Assembly (NCBI GenBank): GCA_964568855.1
Contig: CAZMSD010000031.1
Coordinates: forward strand, 1 to 50,001
Source of the DNA: CAZMSD01 sp964568855
GTDB lineage: Bacteria > CAIWAD01
Length of the DNA: 50,001 bases
Reading direction: 5' to 3'
Positions 10,401 through 18,074 of this stretch are shown piece by piece. Each line of letters opens with the position of its first letter. Within the stretch, counting starts at the first letter, position 1. Below the pieces are notes generated by a model, which had not been told where the DNA came from, did no database searches, and was given only the letters and a program-made list of their open reading frames with translations. Made by a program: the position numbers and the translations under genes.

Positions 10401-11148
10401 ACTCGCAGCGGCATCGGCCGGGACGAGTTCGTCGCGGGGACCGGCTGTGGATCTCGACCTCGAGCTGCTCATCCCGGGCGAGATCTGGGTACAAGGTCGC
10501 GGACTCAAGCTGGAACTCGGCGGCGACCTGCATCTGCGGATCCTGCCCGGGGCTCTTCCGACCGATCCGCCCGCGGTTTCGGGAACCGTCGAGCTGCTAC
10601 GCGGCGGCTACAAGTTCATGGGGCGCAGGTTCGAGGTGGAGCGTGGCGAGATTACGCTCTACGGGCAGTTGGAGCCCGATCCCGACCTGGACATCGTGCT
10701 CCGGTCGGAGCTCCCGGACGCGATCGTTCGGATCGTTGTCTCCGGCAGCGCACGCGACCCGCTGCTGAGCCTGAGTTCCGAGCCTGAGCTGAGCGAGGGA
10801 GAGATCCTGTCCCTGCTGATGACCGGCGGCGGAGCCGCGGGCGAGGTCGATGCAGGGGCGCTGCTGACCGGTCTCGGACTCGCCGAGTTGCAGCAGCGGG
10901 TGGCCGGTCGACTCGGTCTCGATACTGTGGAGTATCACATGGGCGGCGGGGAAGGCGATGCGGGCTCCCTGGTGGTGGGGAAGTATCTCAGTCCAAGGCT
11001 GATGATCCGCTACGAACAGGGTCTCGGGGAGGCCTCCGCCTTCCTGGTCAAGCTCGATTACCTGCTCAGCCGTCGGTTCAAGCTGGAAACCAGCTACGCC
11101 GCCGGCGGCGAATCGGGCGTCGAAGTATTCTGGACGCGGGAGAAGTGA
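7438..11148 (+). CDS. TamB-like translocation/assembly module protein (DUF490)
   Basis: This is a very long (about 1236 residues) protein with one N-terminal membrane anchor (about 48-71) after a basic stretch. Long beta-taco/AsmA-like repeats follow, and a C-terminal DUF490/TamB domain covers about 1040-1236 (RGGYKF about 1055, LSLSSEPELSEGEILSLL about 1110). The C-terminal part also carries the typical GKYLSPRLMIRYEQG pattern that would pair with the TamA barrel. The ATG at 7438 overlaps the TamA stop; ATG 7492, preceded by AGGAAAG, is an alternative. The protein spans the periplasm from inner membrane to outer membrane. A Pro/Ala/Ser-rich low-complexity insert at about 965-1005 separates the repeats from the final domain. 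Confidence 0.83.
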   Translation: MPTDRKRRTRIAASRKAEMSRRILDRQNQNEPLPEEGRQSRIRGRFRRIALRFALGLAALLVLVPLSLLAFPPLREGVFRLALNLADERLPGRMQVARVDWGRLGRLRLDGCSWIAGGDTLVSIAELDLMVDLGRIFSRQVAVEHLLLSEVSADLPALRRYWPRTVPRPADEISPTAPEWPPDLHALAPSLDLRRLRIEIGGIRLDERNRIGSALLEASLNLSKDRPSRLRLDSLRARDAAGLWELESIQAAGDLDSLVLDAALQARWRDLRLRWSFDARLGEALSLAAAPLELKVPGGGSASESLTDRDGILHFDPADSTLRVERLRITGDLGDYRLDAVLDRELKAVVDIRCRWRRSAVAGMCQVLPPAVKARMDGARLSAAWSEDEQAELALHIELDRPGGEQSLEVAALASFALPGPRQLAPLLPPEAGFELEDWGFLQGKLELAAGLDIDKLKTFRPQDEGGWPPDLSGLDFELTLDLGDTKWLEEGRLELQGRGRFLAIDTLRLVLPGLRCGLAGDLDADSRSIDLDGRLEILDRRLLARFGSTLRDIDGRLDLAFGARGELADPQLEVRGTGGLQLPGLQIPRFELELLEQPMARRLDLRAPEGLLAGDFLWDRLDIALDLPAEGLTAFPLRAEVRAASEEGELALIAGATLDTARVLDLEVEDLALRLGVQDLAAEEPFSCRVDPAAGALELAGLCLRGELGAVEAEGWIRKDTLALAAWLDLAIPPELLRRALPATIHPREDQLTLALEAQVDLTGRPEAPRGSLAGRAALMPAEGQPGILALAVEADLARTGITAQFDLLGQEIGLLRGELSMPGRLSREPAGWISDSADPCRCEIVAPDLQLEALNPFLPRLLDLNGVLSLELRAQGMLPEFLTFGADTTGPASIPELALAGGMQLVDFETRVMQHSRLAARCEASVEGSTRHARVRGRFETVSGLIELPPAPPRLHPTEGAALLLESAAASPGGNPEGSPAPAVDSLAAASAGTSSSRGPAVDLDLELLIPGEIWVQGRGLKLELGGDLHLRILPGALPTDPPAVSGTVELLRGGYKFMGRRFEVERGEITLYGQLEPDPDLDIVLRSELPDAIVRIVVSGSARDPLLSLSSEPELSEGEILSLLMTGGGAAGEVDAGALLTGLGLAELQQRVAGRLGLDTVEYHMGGGEGDAGSLVVGKYLSPRLMIRYEQGLGEASAFLVKLDYLLSRRFKLETSYAAGGESGVEVFWTREK

Positions 11149-11198
11149 CCGCCGCGTGATACTTCCATTCATGCGGTTCCGTCCGCTCCGGCAGTCCT

Positions 11199-11288
11199 CT
11201 ACTCGAGCCGGGTGATCTTGACCAGGTCATGCCGCCTGCCGTCGACCTGCAGCAACACGAAATAGATTCCCGAACCGCCGGGTCCCCG
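11199..11288 (-). pseudogene. Detached end of the sorting domain of the LVIVD protein
   Basis: These 30 codons are in the same frame as the preceding LVIVD gene, immediately after its TGA. They encode RGPGGSGIYFVLLQ, then VDGRRHDLVKITRLE and a TAG stop, matching the last two strands of the C-terminal sorting domain (SGIYF is equivalent to SGVYFY in the other cargo proteins). There is no start codon or ribosome site of its own, so it is only meaningful as the tail of the truncated gene. Confidence 0.7.
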
Positions 11289-13358
11289 TCAGCACAACCG
11301 CCTGCTGCCGGCGGGCAGCATCCCCAGCTCCATCCTGTCGATCCGTCGGCCCAGGATGTCGTAGATCTCCAGAGCGGCCGTGCCGTGCTCCGCCAGGAGG
11401 ATCTCCAGGGTGACCCGGTCGTTGAAGGGATTGGGCAGGGCCTTAAGCTCGGCGAAGCTCTGCGGCCGGAACTGCTCTTGTTCCACATCGACTTCCAGCA
11501 GGAACTCGAACACTTCCAGCTCGTTGCCGTCCACCGCGTATAGCAATTCATCTTCAGGCCAGGCGACGGCCCGGGTGCGGTCGGGCATGGGGTAGGTTCC
11601 GACGATGGCAAGATTGTCGGGATCGGAGAAATCCACGATCTGCAGATCGCCGGCCTGGTCGGCCACGCAGGCGTAGTGGTCCCGGATCGTGATGCCGCTG
11701 GCGCAATCGCCGCCCGGGGTGTAACACCAGCCGCGCAGGTCCGGGTTCGCGGGATCGGCGATGTCCATCACGGCCACGCCGCCCGCGCCTTCCTCTATCC
11801 AGATCACGCAAGCCAGCGTACCGTCGGCGGCCACGTGCATCGGAAAGCCGGGCAGAGTATTCGTGGATCCCAGCTGTTCCATCTGCTCGGGATCGCTTGC
11901 GTCCACCACGATAAACTCATCCCCCACGGCGCAGATGTAATTCCCGGAAACAGCTATACCGCGCAGGCCGTTGGCGATGGCGAGGTCGCCGGACCCTTCG
12001 GGTGCGAGCGGGTCGGAAATGTCGATCGCGCGCAGACCCCCCTGCTGCACCGCCACGAATGCGTAGTCCCCGCTCAGATCGATGTCCAGGAAACTCGCGG
12101 TTGTATCACACGCGGCGGACGGGAAGGGAGCCTCGGGATCTGATACGTCGATCACGCTCAGGCCGTATCCTTGGCTGGGGGCGAAGACGTAGTTTCCGGC
12201 GATCGCGACGCCCGACAGGACGGCCGGAAGGTCCAGGGCGCCTGCACGCTGCGGTTGCGCCGGATCGGTCAGGTCCACCAGTTGCAGCCGGCCGCCCTCG
12301 GGTACTGCGTATCCGCCCAGGGCCACGGCGGCCAGATTATCCTCGACCGCGATGTAGTCAGTCCTCAGCGGCCGCGCCAGGTTGCCGAGTTCGGTGAGGC
12401 CCGCCGGATCCGAAACGTCCAGTGTGCGCAGTCCCCTGCTGCCCGCGGCGAGGCAGGCCAGGTTTCCGTCGAAAGCGATCCCGTTGGCGTAGCAATCATC
12501 CAGGGCGAAAACCTCGAAGGGCGCACCCGGATCGGCAAGGCTGGCCACGAACAGTCCGACGGTGCTCATGACCCAGGCGTGGCCGTTGTGGAGCTCCACG
12601 CCGTTGGCAGAACAATCGGGCGCCCAGGACCCGCTCAACTGGGGCGTCTCCGGCGTGGAGAGGTCCACCACGTACAACTCGCCGCCGGTCACGTAGGCCC
12701 ACCCATCTTGAACCGCCACGCCCGAGGTACCGTGGGGTATTTCGCAGGAACTCAATTCGTAAGGGTTGAAGGGATCGGCGATATTCACCACTCGCAGGTG
12801 CTCATGGGTGTCCACGAGACAGGCGATCGATCCCGCCGCGTCGAGATCGAAGGTGTTGTAACCTGGCGTCGGACACTGCCCGATCAGTTGCGGATAGGCC
12901 GGGTGTTCCAGATTGAAGATGTAGAGACCTTCCCAGCGTCCCGCCACCAGCACGTGGTCGTCGTGGACCAGTACGTCGCTGAGCATGTACTCCAGATCCT
13001 GCACGTCGGTCTCGACGGGCTGGGCTGGGTCGGAGATGTCGTAGGTTCGAAATCCGCCCCAGTAGGTTGTGACATAGGCGTAGCCGCCGGCCACCGCGAC
13101 CGAATTGGCGCTGCCCCAGGTGTCACACCAGCCGATCTCTTCCGGGTGCTCCGGGGTGCTCACGTCCAGGATGCGCAAGCCGCTGTAACCGGTGGGAAGA
13201 TAGGCCAGCCCGTTCTGCAGGTCGAGGTCGCCGGTGGTGTTCCAGCAGAGGTTCAGCCGGCCCACGAGGCTGACATTCAGGCTGTCCACCGCGAATGCCG
13301 TCCCGGTGGCGGCAGTGGTCAGCAGCGCCGGGATGAAAAACAACGCTGTACGTTTCAA
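11289..13358 (-). CDS. Secreted LVIVD beta-propeller protein, sorting domain truncated by in-frame TGA
   Basis: A signal peptide (MKRTALFFIPALLTTAATGTAFA) is followed by 13-14 repeats of the LVIVD type, each with a strand like VVDLSTPETPQ or AIDISDPLAPE. That number fits two seven-bladed propellers. From about residue 645 a type IX-like sorting module begins (LPNPFNDRVTLEI, then LEIYDILGRRI) but stops at AGSRRLC with TGA at 11291-11289. The same reading frame continues without a shift through GGSGIYFVLLQVDGRR to a TAG at 11199, and that is the expected last part of the module. A Trp codon (TGG) at the TGA position would restore a normal domain. The protein is probably unable to be sorted as read, unless the base is a sequencing error or the codon is read through. 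Confidence 0.8.
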   Translation of the reverse strand: MKRTALFFIPALLTTAATGTAFAVDSLNVSLVGRLNLCWNTTGDLDLQNGLAYLPTGYSGLRILDVSTPEHPEEIGWCDTWGSANSVAVAGGYAYVTTYWGGFRTYDISDPAQPVETDVQDLEYMLSDVLVHDDHVLVAGRWEGLYIFNLEHPAYPQLIGQCPTPGYNTFDLDAAGSIACLVDTHEHLRVVNIADPFNPYELSSCEIPHGTSGVAVQDGWAYVTGGELYVVDLSTPETPQLSGSWAPDCSANGVELHNGHAWVMSTVGLFVASLADPGAPFEVFALDDCYANGIAFDGNLACLAAGSRGLRTLDVSDPAGLTELGNLARPLRTDYIAVEDNLAAVALGGYAVPEGGRLQLVDLTDPAQPQRAGALDLPAVLSGVAIAGNYVFAPSQGYGLSVIDVSDPEAPFPSAACDTTASFLDIDLSGDYAFVAVQQGGLRAIDISDPLAPEGSGDLAIANGLRGIAVSGNYICAVGDEFIVVDASDPEQMEQLGSTNTLPGFPMHVAADGTLACVIWIEEGAGGVAVMDIADPANPDLRGWCYTPGGDCASGITIRDHYACVADQAGDLQIVDFSDPDNLAIVGTYPMPDRTRAVAWPEDELLYAVDGNELEVFEFLLEVDVEQEQFRPQSFAELKALPNPFNDRVTLEILLAEHGTAALEIYDILGRRIDRMELGMLPAGSRRLC

Positions 13359-13611
13359 TAGTGCTCCCGCGTTGTGGAGCGTGCTTCAGGCTGGTAGCTT
13401 GGTGTGACTCGCGGTACTCACAGTATAGCATCCGTGCGCGGCTGAGTTCAAGCATTATTTGGCGTAGTGCAGAACGATCCCGATTGCGAGATTGCATCAC
13501 GGGATGTCGCTCCAGGTTCGCCTCTGCGGCCTTGCACTTACGCGGCATGCCGCAGCACGGATGTACCGGGTAGCGGCGGCTTCACGCTGCATGGTAACTC
13601 AGGGCGGTATT
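13359..13611. other. Intergenic region between divergent LVIVD and epimerase genes
   Basis: About 250 bp separate the divergent starts. The region must hold two promoters, but I see no convincing boxes, and no strong hairpin or repeat. An upstream in-frame extension of the epimerase gene exists (from 13492), but its residues do not resemble the family, which begins directly at the Rossmann strand. Confidence 0.4.
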
Positions 13612-14517
13612 TTGAAAGTGCTCGTCACCGGGGCTTCGGGCTTGATCGGATCGGCGCTGGTCGAGTCCCTGCTGAAGAAAGGCCACGAGGCGATTCCCCT
13701 GCCCCGTCGTCGGGTGTCCTCGGCCGGACCGGCCTGGGATCCGGAGCGCGGCGTGATCGACCTGGTTGACGCTGGGAACCTGGACGCCGTCGTTCACCTG
13801 GCCGGGGAGAGCATCGCCCGAGGCCGCTGGAGCAAGGAGAAAAAGCGGCGCATCCTGGAAAGCCGCGTCGCGGGAACCAGGATGCTGGCCGGGAACCTCG
13901 CCAGGTCTGCTCACATGCCGCGCGTCTTCCTTTGCGCGTCGGCGGTGGGCGTCTACGGAGATCGCGGGGAAGAACTCCTCGACGAATCCAGCGCGCCTGG
14001 AAGCGGTTTCCTGGCCGAGGTCTGCAGACAATGGGAGTGCGCCGCGGCTCCGACCGCGGACGCGGGCATTCGGACGGTATCGCTTCGTTTCGGCGCGGTC
14101 CTGAGCGCCCGGGGCGGAGTCCTGGGGAAAATGCTGCCTCTGTTCAGGATGGGACTGGGCGGCGCGATCGGAGGCGGCGAGCAGTATCTCAGCTGGGTGA
14201 GCATCTTTGATGCGGTCGCCATGGTCCGGCACATCATCGCCTGTGATACACTGCGCGGACCGGTCAATCTCGTATCACCCAATCCCGTCGGCAATCGCGA
14301 GTTTGCGAAGACCCTGGGACGCGTATTACACCGTCCGGCCATCGTGCCGATGCCGGCTTTCCTGGCTCGGTCGGCGCTGGGCGAGAAGGCCGAGGCCCTG
14401 CTGCTGTCAGGGGCCCGCGTGCTGCCCGGGAAATTGACGGACAGCGGCTATGAGTTCCGCCATCCCGATTTGGACAAGGCGCTTGAATCCCTGCTGGGCG
14501 AAGCTCAACGCTCCTGA
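13612..14517 (+). CDS. TIGR01777-family NAD(P)-dependent epimerase (YfcH-like)
   Basis: This 301-residue short-chain-dehydrogenase-fold protein starts with the nucleotide-binding GASGLIG loop (residues 7-13 from TTG 13612). It contains VHLAGESIARGRWS, a family hallmark, LCASAVGVYGD and LRFGAVLS. It ends with the DUF1731 C-terminal region (GPVNLVSPNPVGNREFAK, then the FRHPDLDKALESLL end). The family is known by fold; substrates are mostly unassigned. TTG 13612 is preferred because AGGGCGG precedes it and the family begins MKVLVTG; ATG 13591 would add seven residues. It is followed after about 100 bp by a stable hairpin and then an unrelated secreted protein. Confidence 0.85.
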   Translation: MKVLVTGASGLIGSALVESLLKKGHEAIPLPRRRVSSAGPAWDPERGVIDLVDAGNLDAVVHLAGESIARGRWSKEKKRRILESRVAGTRMLAGNLARSAHMPRVFLCASAVGVYGDRGEELLDESSAPGSGFLAEVCRQWECAAAPTADAGIRTVSLRFGAVLSARGGVLGKMLPLFRMGLGGAIGGGEQYLSWVSIFDAVAMVRHIIACDTLRGPVNLVSPNPVGNREFAKTLGRVLHRPAIVPMPAFLARSALGEKAEALLLSGARVLPGKLTDSGYEFRHPDLDKALESLLGEAQRS

Positions 14518-14620
14518 GACCTGTGATGTAAAGCGGTCGCCGCAGAGGGCAGACTGAACCGCGCCATCAGGGAATCCTGCCGCCGTGATATGAGCCCCGA
14601 CCTCGCGAATCTCGGCTCTG

Positions 14621-14648
14621 GTGGACCGATCCATGTGAATCGGTCCAC
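14621..14648 (+). terminator. 10-bp perfect hairpin, likely terminator of the epimerase gene
   Basis: GTGGACCGAT at 14621-14630 and ATCGGTCCAC at 14639-14648 form a perfect 10-bp stem with an 8-base loop, followed by a T-rich stretch (CTGTTATTCCTTTC). It lies between the epimerase stop (14517) and the LamG start (14746). It could instead be an operator for the LamG gene; the weak T tract leaves this open. Confidence 0.45.
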
Positions 14649-14745
14649 TAAGCTGTTATTCCTTTCACTATCCGTGGCACTATGTTATACATCCAAAGCT
14701 GTACAAGCTTCGAGACGCACAGCAGACAATCAAAGGATCCAGGAC

Positions 14746-15675
14746 ATGGCCATGCGAACCTTAGCCTGCATGCTTCTCGCACTCTGTACCGTGAACACCG
14801 CCCATGCCGATCTGGGTGACGAAATGGTGGCCCACTACCGCATGAACGGCAACGCCGAGGACGCCAGCAGCTTCGGCAACAACGGCACCGTGGTCAACGC
14901 CCTGCCGACGAACGATCGCTTCGGCAATCCCGAGAGCGCCTACGATTTTGCCGGGACGGAGCGCTACATCAACGTGCCGGACAACTCCTCCCTGATCCTA
15001 CCGGATACGGTTTCCATCTCCGCCTGGGTCAAGAAGACGATAGTCAACACCCTTGCCATTGTCGTGGAGAAGGGAGGCGACTGGTATTGGGGCGAAACCA
15101 ACTATGGCCTCGCTCTTCATAGCGAACACGCATATTCCTACATGCTCTATTTCTTCTTTCGCGGCGGCTACAGGGGATGCGTGGGAGTCTACGACACCGA
15201 CTGGCATCACGTCGCCGCCGTCGCTGTTCACGGGCAATGGAACCCGCAGCTGTATGTCGACGGCGAGAATCGGGGCATCATGGCGTCGCACGGCGGCGCG
15301 ATCAACCTGTTTCCTTCGGAACGCGACCTCCATATAGGCGCCCAGGTCGATCCCCTCGTCACGGTCTGGGGTACGGCTCACTGCGATGAAGTGCGCATCT
15401 ACAACCGGGCTCTGACGCAGGATGAGATCACTCTCCTGGCGGGGCAGATCGCCCTGGATGCGCCGCTGATCACCCAGGTCGCCGCGGTCGGCGCCGATTC
15501 AATCCGCATGGAATGGGACCCCGTGCCCGCCGCCACCCAGTACAAGGTCTATTCCTCGCTGGATGCCTACGCCGCGCCCGGCACCTGGATCCTGTCGGCG
15601 ACCGGCATCCTGGATCCATTCTGGGAAGGGCAAGCGACCGCGATCAGGGAATTCTACTACGTCACCGCGGAGTAG
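14746..15675 (+). CDS. Secreted LamG-type lectin/glucanase-fold protein
   Basis: The start ATG 14746 has AAAGGA eight bases upstream; the in-frame ATG at 14752 is nearly equal. A signal peptide (through about AHA, residue 22) is followed by a concanavalin A-like LamG domain at about 25-230. It has the usual VAHYRMNGNAEDASSFGNNG opening, the SISAWVK strand, the WHHVAAV strand, LYVDG and the DEVRIYNRALTQDEI end. A short fibronectin-like module ends the protein (MEWDPVPAATQYKVYSS, then FYYVTAE), as in many secreted proteins of FCB lineages. It is probably a surface or extracellular carbohydrate-binding protein; no catalytic residues were recognised. Its last 19 bp overlap the end of the convergent ABC-ATPase gene. 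Confidence 0.8.
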   Translation: MAMRTLACMLLALCTVNTAHADLGDEMVAHYRMNGNAEDASSFGNNGTVVNALPTNDRFGNPESAYDFAGTERYINVPDNSSLILPDTVSISAWVKKTIVNTLAIVVEKGGDWYWGETNYGLALHSEHAYSYMLYFFFRGGYRGCVGVYDTDWHHVAAVAVHGQWNPQLYVDGENRGIMASHGGAINLFPSERDLHIGAQVDPLVTVWGTAHCDEVRIYNRALTQDEITLLAGQIALDAPLITQVAAVGADSIRMEWDPVPAATQYKVYSSLDAYAAPGTWILSATGILDPFWEGQATAIREFYYVTAE

Positions 15676-17384
15676 GGGTCGACCCTGAAATCCCTCATGC
15701 GGTTCAGCACAGCGGCGAATTCGAAGCCGCGGAAGGCCGCCAGATCTCCCGTGAACTTCGGGTCCAGCAGGTCCAGGCCCTGATCCCCGATGTCGGACAT
15801 CACGAGATCTACCACTTCCTTCAGCGTTCGTTCACTGTCCATGTATCTCCTGGCGTACTCCACCGCGAGTCCGACTGCCTTGGTCTGCGCGCTATCCAGC
15901 AATTGTTCCACGTCGCTCAGGTCCACCTTCATGCGCCCGAAGACCAATTCCCGCGGTCCGGGCGCGTAGATCCTGTAATGTCCGTGCTCGTTGCGCGGCT
16001 CCAGGCCCTCCGGACCTGGCACCCGCGGCTTCGGTAGGGCGAAGCGGTCTTCGCCCTCGTGTTCGCGCCCCGAGGGATTCTCATCGACTATCCGTCCAGC
16101 TGCATCTGTCACATCGTGAAGGACGAACTCGATCATTTGTAACACGTGGTCCGCCTCGCCGAGGTAATCGCCCGAACCGCCCAGCACCAGGATGGTGGAT
16201 ATGCCGTGATCCACGAAGAGGCGGCGGACCCCGTCGATGAAGGCCGTGATGGGCTCGTGCTCCTTTCTCACCAGCTGCTGCATGCGGCGGTCGCGGATCA
16301 GGAAATTGGTGGCGCAGGTGTCCTCGTCCATCAGCAGCAGTTTCGCTCCGGCCTCGATGGCCTCGGAGATGAACGCGGCCTGCGAGGTACTCCCGCTGGC
16401 GTTGACCGAACTGAAGGCCGTCGTGTCCCGCTGCCGGGGGATGTTGCGGATGAAGGGGGAGATGTCCGTGCCCGTCACGTAACGCCCGCTGCAGGAGCGC
16501 ACCTTTACCGTTTCGGGAAGTGATACAACGAGCTCTCTTCCGTCGCCGGTCACGTGGTTGTACACCCCTTGCTCAATGGCCTGGAGCAGTGTGGACTTGC
16601 CGTGGTAGCCGCCTCCCACGAGCAGGGTCACTCCCTGCGGTATTCCCAGACCCTCGATCATGCCCGAGTTCGGAAGCTGGAAGCTGCGGCGCAGGCTTTC
16701 CGGCGAGCGGAAAGGCGCAGCGCTCGCCTCGTCGAGGGGACGGGAATCGACACCGCTGCGGCGCGGCAACACGGACCCTTCGGCGACGAAAGCCGCCAGA
16801 CCGTGTTCCGGCAGTTGCGCGCGAAGGTACTCGGCGTCCTCGGCGATCCGCAGGTGCTTGTCGAAAGCATCCATGTCGAGAGCACCGGAGAACAGCGAAG
16901 AGGCCACCACCTGCGGCAGCTCGGTGAAGATCATGCGGGCGGCGGTCTCGGCCCGGATGATTCGATTGGAGGCCGGCAGCCCCAGGAAGACCCGCGCCTC
17001 GATGCAACGCTCGTCCACCGCCACCGACGTGCGCTCGAGGACCTCCTGGCCCGGCTGAGCGATGGTGATGATCCCGCTGTAGCCCGTTCCGCGGCGCCTG
17101 GAATGCTGTTCGCAGCTTTCGCGAATCTGTCTTGTCAGATAGTCGCAGAATGCGACGCGGCGAAGGTCCGTGTCACACAGCTCGAGGGGGAAGCCCGCCG
17201 GTTCCCGTTCCACGCGGACGCGGTAGATTCCCGTGTGCGGAGGGGCGTAGGGATCCTTCGGGATCCGGTCGATGTGCAGCTCGAAATCGGGGTAGAGGTA
17301 CGCGCCCTTGAGGGACTGGTAGGCACCGTAATCCTTGCCGTCCAGGCCGGCCAGACGCGGTCGAATGGATTCGATCGGTCGCAT
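15657..17384 (-). CDS. Predicted ATPase of the ABC class (COG3044/PF09818 type)
   Basis: This 575-residue soluble protein has no membrane segment. A variable Walker A sits at 257-265 (GGGYHGKST), a signature-like GSTSQ at 331-335, Walker B with acidic tail at 349-354 (LLLMDE, then DTCATNFLIRD) and an H-loop-region VLGGSGDYL at about 400-408. The N-terminal region (DGKDYGAYQSLKG) and the DTCATNF motif are characteristic of this stand-alone ABC-ATPase family; its trypanosome member MRB1590 is an RNA-editing factor, and bacterial roles are unassigned. The gene is divergent from an Xre regulator with only 67 bp and a palindrome between them, so the regulator probably controls it. ATG 17384 is the only sensible start. 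Confidence 0.85.
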   Translation of the reverse strand: MRPIESIRPRLAGLDGKDYGAYQSLKGAYLYPDFELHIDRIPKDPYAPPHTGIYRVRVEREPAGFPLELCDTDLRRVAFCDYLTRQIRESCEQHSRRRGTGYSGIITIAQPGQEVLERTSVAVDERCIEARVFLGLPASNRIIRAETAARMIFTELPQVVASSLFSGALDMDAFDKHLRIAEDAEYLRAQLPEHGLAAFVAEGSVLPRRSGVDSRPLDEASAAPFRSPESLRRSFQLPNSGMIEGLGIPQGVTLLVGGGYHGKSTLLQAIEQGVYNHVTGDGRELVVSLPETVKVRSCSGRYVTGTDISPFIRNIPRQRDTTAFSSVNASGSTSQAAFISEAIEAGAKLLLMDEDTCATNFLIRDRRMQQLVRKEHEPITAFIDGVRRLFVDHGISTILVLGGSGDYLGEADHVLQMIEFVLHDVTDAAGRIVDENPSGREHEGEDRFALPKPRVPGPEGLEPRNEHGHYRIYAPGPRELVFGRMKVDLSDVEQLLDSAQTKAVGLAVEYARRYMDSERTLKEVVDLVMSDIGDQGLDLLDPKFTGDLAAFRGFEFAAVLNRMRDFRVDPYSAVT

Positions 17385-17429
17385 GGCGTACTCCCGGCAC
17401 CAAGATAGGCCCTTGAATCGCAGAAATCA

Positions 17430-17456
17430 ACCATAGTATATTGCATTAACTATGGT
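17430..17456. promoter_or_regulatory. Inverted repeat, candidate operator of the Xre regulator
   Basis: ACCATAGT (17430-17437) and ACTATGGT (17449-17456) are perfect 8-bp inverted arms with 11 AT-rich bases between them. The right arm covers the ATG start codon of the Xre gene (17452). The position, in the 67-bp gap between divergent genes, is typical of autoregulatory sites of Xre-family repressors and would also cover a promoter (TATATT at 17438-17443) for either side. The assignment is inference from symmetry and position. Confidence 0.55.
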
Positions 17457-17814
17457 AAAGAACACGAGCAGATCCACCGCCTCGCTGGGCGAGGAATTAA
17501 AAGCCACTCGCAGGCTGCGCAAGCTGAGCCTGGCGGCAGCGGCTAAGCCGGCGAAGATCTCCGCCGCCTACCTGCAGAAGCTGGAAAGCGGTCGCGTGCA
17601 GAACCCCTCGCCGCGCGTCCTGCTGCGGCTGGCCGAGACCCTCGACACCGAGTACGAGCGGCTGATGGAACTGGCTGGCTACGTCAGCGCCGGGGGAAGC
17701 GTTCAAGCGGAAAGGGCTTCATTTCTCGAAGCCGCCCTGCGCCACGAGGACCTGACTGACGAGGAACAGCGGGCCGTGGTGGCCTTCATCCTCTATTTGA
17801 AGGGATTGCGCTAG
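17452..17814 (+). CDS. Xre/Cro-family helix-turn-helix regulator
   Basis: This 120-residue DNA-binding protein has an HTH_3 domain at about 11-68. Typical residues are SLGEELKATRRLRKLSL, then AYLQKLESGRVQNPSPRVL in the recognition part, then LAETLDTEYERLMELAGY. The C-terminal 50 residues form a helical tail ending in VVAFILYLKGLR, as found in many stand-alone Xre regulators. The start codon is inside a palindrome, suggesting autorepression. It is divergent from the ABC-ATPase gene and lies upstream of two short, poorly conserved frames. Confidence 0.85.
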   Translation: MVKNTSRSTASLGEELKATRRLRKLSLAAAAKPAKISAAYLQKLESGRVQNPSPRVLLRLAETLDTEYERLMELAGYVSAGGSVQAERASFLEAALRHEDLTDEEQRAVVAFILYLKGLR

Positions 17815-17851
17815 GGCCTAGAAGGCCCAGCCGGTCGATAAGCATGCGTGA

Positions 17852-18073
17852 TACATCGCCTGGCTCGAGCTGGCCACTAGCGGAGCGGATGAGGAAGAAA
17901 TCCGGAACCAGTTCATGCGGAGTGTGGCCACTACTGCCGGATGCAAATCCATCATCCGCCACTGGAGCCGCTTCATGAAGCGGGACAAGCGGAAATTCTA
18001 CGCTTTCATCATTGAAGCCCTGGATCGCGCGCCGACGGACCGTGAAATACGAGATGCGAACCTTCACCCTTGA
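17852..18073 (+). pseudogene. Short coding remnant of unknown function after the Xre gene
   Basis: An open frame of 73 codons reads YIAWLELATSGADEEE, then IRNQFMRSVATTAGCKS, then IIRHWSRFMKRDKRKFYAF, with the balanced composition of real protein. The frame begins directly after a TGA (17849-17851), which is part of a GTGATAC heptamer. The first in-frame ATG is internal (17915, giving 52 residues). It may be the 3' part of a gene whose start has been lost, or a small gene using ATG 17915. I do not recognise the family. The next small frame starts two bases after its stop. Confidence 0.3.
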
Positions 18074-18074
18074 G

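Noticed and set aside
11289..11291. TGA recoded as Trp or selenocysteine
   Set aside because: Many neighbouring genes end in TGA, and no selenocysteine hairpin is evident just after it; a point mutation or error is simpler.
12171..13361. Long plus-strand frame opposite the LVIVD gene
   Set aside because: Low-complexity shadow of a repeat protein; no ribosome site or family.
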